In this document: one piece after another, positions 63,020 through 64,000 of the stretch
Position numbering within the stretch: the stretch's first letter is position 1
How the letters are laid out: each line of letters opens with the position of its first letter
Notes under the pieces: generated by a model
What the model saw: only the letters and a program-made list of their open reading frames with translations
Told to the model about the DNA's origin: nothing
The model's database searches: none
Made by a program: the position numbers and the translations under genes
Origin: Physcomitrium patens
Lineage: Eukaryota; Streptophyta; Bryopsida; Funariales; Funariaceae
Assembly (NCBI RefSeq): GCF_000002425.4
Contig: NC_037260.1
Coordinates: forward strand, 16,201,005 to 16,265,004
Length of the DNA stretch: 64,000 nucleotides
Direction of reading: 5' to 3'

Positions 63020-64000
63020 CTATTCATCAACTTGCATCCTACTTAAATATTTTTTTTGATAAAAAAGAAAATAAAAAAAAATAATCTTAGAAAAGAATAC
63101 TTATTTGAGTACCATCTTAAGCAAGGCTTTTTTATTCTTAGAATATTATATGGAACTACCTTATGCAGAAGTAATCCTAAGCAATATCTAATATAAAGGC
63201 ATTGCTTTGCCATAAAAGAGCCTAAATTCTCTACTTTTTCTATTCTTTATACTAATATAATTAAGAAATTATCTAATATTTGATTAATAATAGAATATAT
63301 TAGATAAAAGTATTTTTTACATACATCAATCTAATTTGAAAGAAAATTTATTTGACTGCATTGCCAACCACCATGTTACTTCTTTATAAATCACTACAAA
63401 AATATTCTAAATATTTTTTTAATTGATTGTAAAGTAGATTTAAAGAATAGAATCATATTTGAAGGTTCTAACTTACTTTATTACATTTGAGTCTTAGAAG
63501 AGAAGATGAATAATTATCTCTCTTATTTTTTTATTTTTTTTCCTAGGTTCTATCCTCCAACTCTTTACTCTTTATTCTAAGTGTATGCACTAAAATTTTA
63601 ATAATTTAAATTATTCAAAAATCAAAGGATTTATTTGATTTTATGCCTTTTAAGTAACAAGTATTTCCAAGTAACTCATTGTTTTTCAATCCACAATCTG
63701 TGTTAATTAAATAATATAAATAAAAGCTTTAATAATTATTTTAAGAAAACTTACATTAAAGTGTAGTCTTTCAAATTTATATTTGTATTTCTTCTTCTTT
63801 TTTTTTTACTTATATTTCTTCTTTTTTTTTCTTCTTTTCTTTCCAATATTTTTTTTAAATTGTTAATGAAGTAATTTTTGAATTGTTATTGAAGAATTTG
63901 TTTCCATACTACACCTATGAATAGGAAGGATGTAATAGGTGGAGAGGGTCATTAAATTCCTATACCATTAGAAATTGCGACCAACCGGAAATCGGCCCCA
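63020..64000 (-). repeat. LTR/leader-like segment of element D (runs off the window)
   Basis: It matches 28800-29031 and 35404-36180 in order, including tcaatccacaa, a pyrimidine-rich zone near 63790-63850 and a gaatagga..ggatg word near 63925. Its position upstream of a minus-strand gag fits a 5' LTR or leader. The right end is outside the window. Confidence 0.55.

Noticed and set aside
1-64000. CRISPR arrays, bacterial operons, tRNA or rRNA genes
   Set aside because: No regularly spaced identical short repeats with unique spacers, no operon-like gene series and no cloverleaf or rRNA sequence that I can recognise.

Overview
The window is nuclear DNA of a land plant: one intron-bearing host gene stands in a very AT-rich field of nested, mostly decayed LTR retrotransposons. 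The host gene is a plant MRS2/CorA magnesium transporter, and the retroelements are chromodomain Ty3/gypsy, Tat-like Ty3/gypsy and Ty1/copia types. The low GC, the chromoviruses and the Tat-like protein style make a moss (Physcomitrium-like) my best guess. That is inference, not proof.

Layout. 1-3.3 kb is intergenic with nothing recognisable. 3.4-8.5 kb is the MRS2-type gene on the + strand: a GC-rich leader of up to about 1 kb, five coding exons joining into 470 codons, and a 3' flank. 9.2-11.2 kb is a non-coding tract of higher GC. At 11.2-11.8 and 20.6-21.2 kb lie two related AT-rich segments in opposite orientation. Between them sits chromovirus A (13124-19270, minus strand, perfect 5-bp target duplication). 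23.1-27.3 kb holds F, an old relative of A on the + strand, itself split by a ~1.5 kb insertion. 27.4-29.0 and 35.4-36.3 kb are parts of E, an old Tat-like element split by B (29032-35403, + strand), the youngest chromovirus, whose 552-bp LTRs differ at about five positions. 38305-45497 is a Ty1/copia element with a perfect 5-bp target duplication and a ~1.8 kb foreign insertion. From about 47.1 kb to the window end run pieces of D, a large old Tat-like element on the minus strand. D is split by chromovirus C (50208-56608, minus strand, perfect target duplication). A decayed ~180-bp tandem array lies at 59.6-60.2 kb.

Most interesting points. A, B and C each carry an extra reading frame of exactly 423 bp, in the sense direction, between the chromodomain end of pol and the 3' LTR. 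I do not recognise its product, and the older relative F lacks it. The LTRs of this family carry two strong palindromes, one directly downstream of the TATA box. All retroelements here are treated as fossils; every copy with coding sequence is broken.

The only working host gene I can support is the magnesium transporter. I see no tRNA, rRNA, CRISPR array or operon-like structure.
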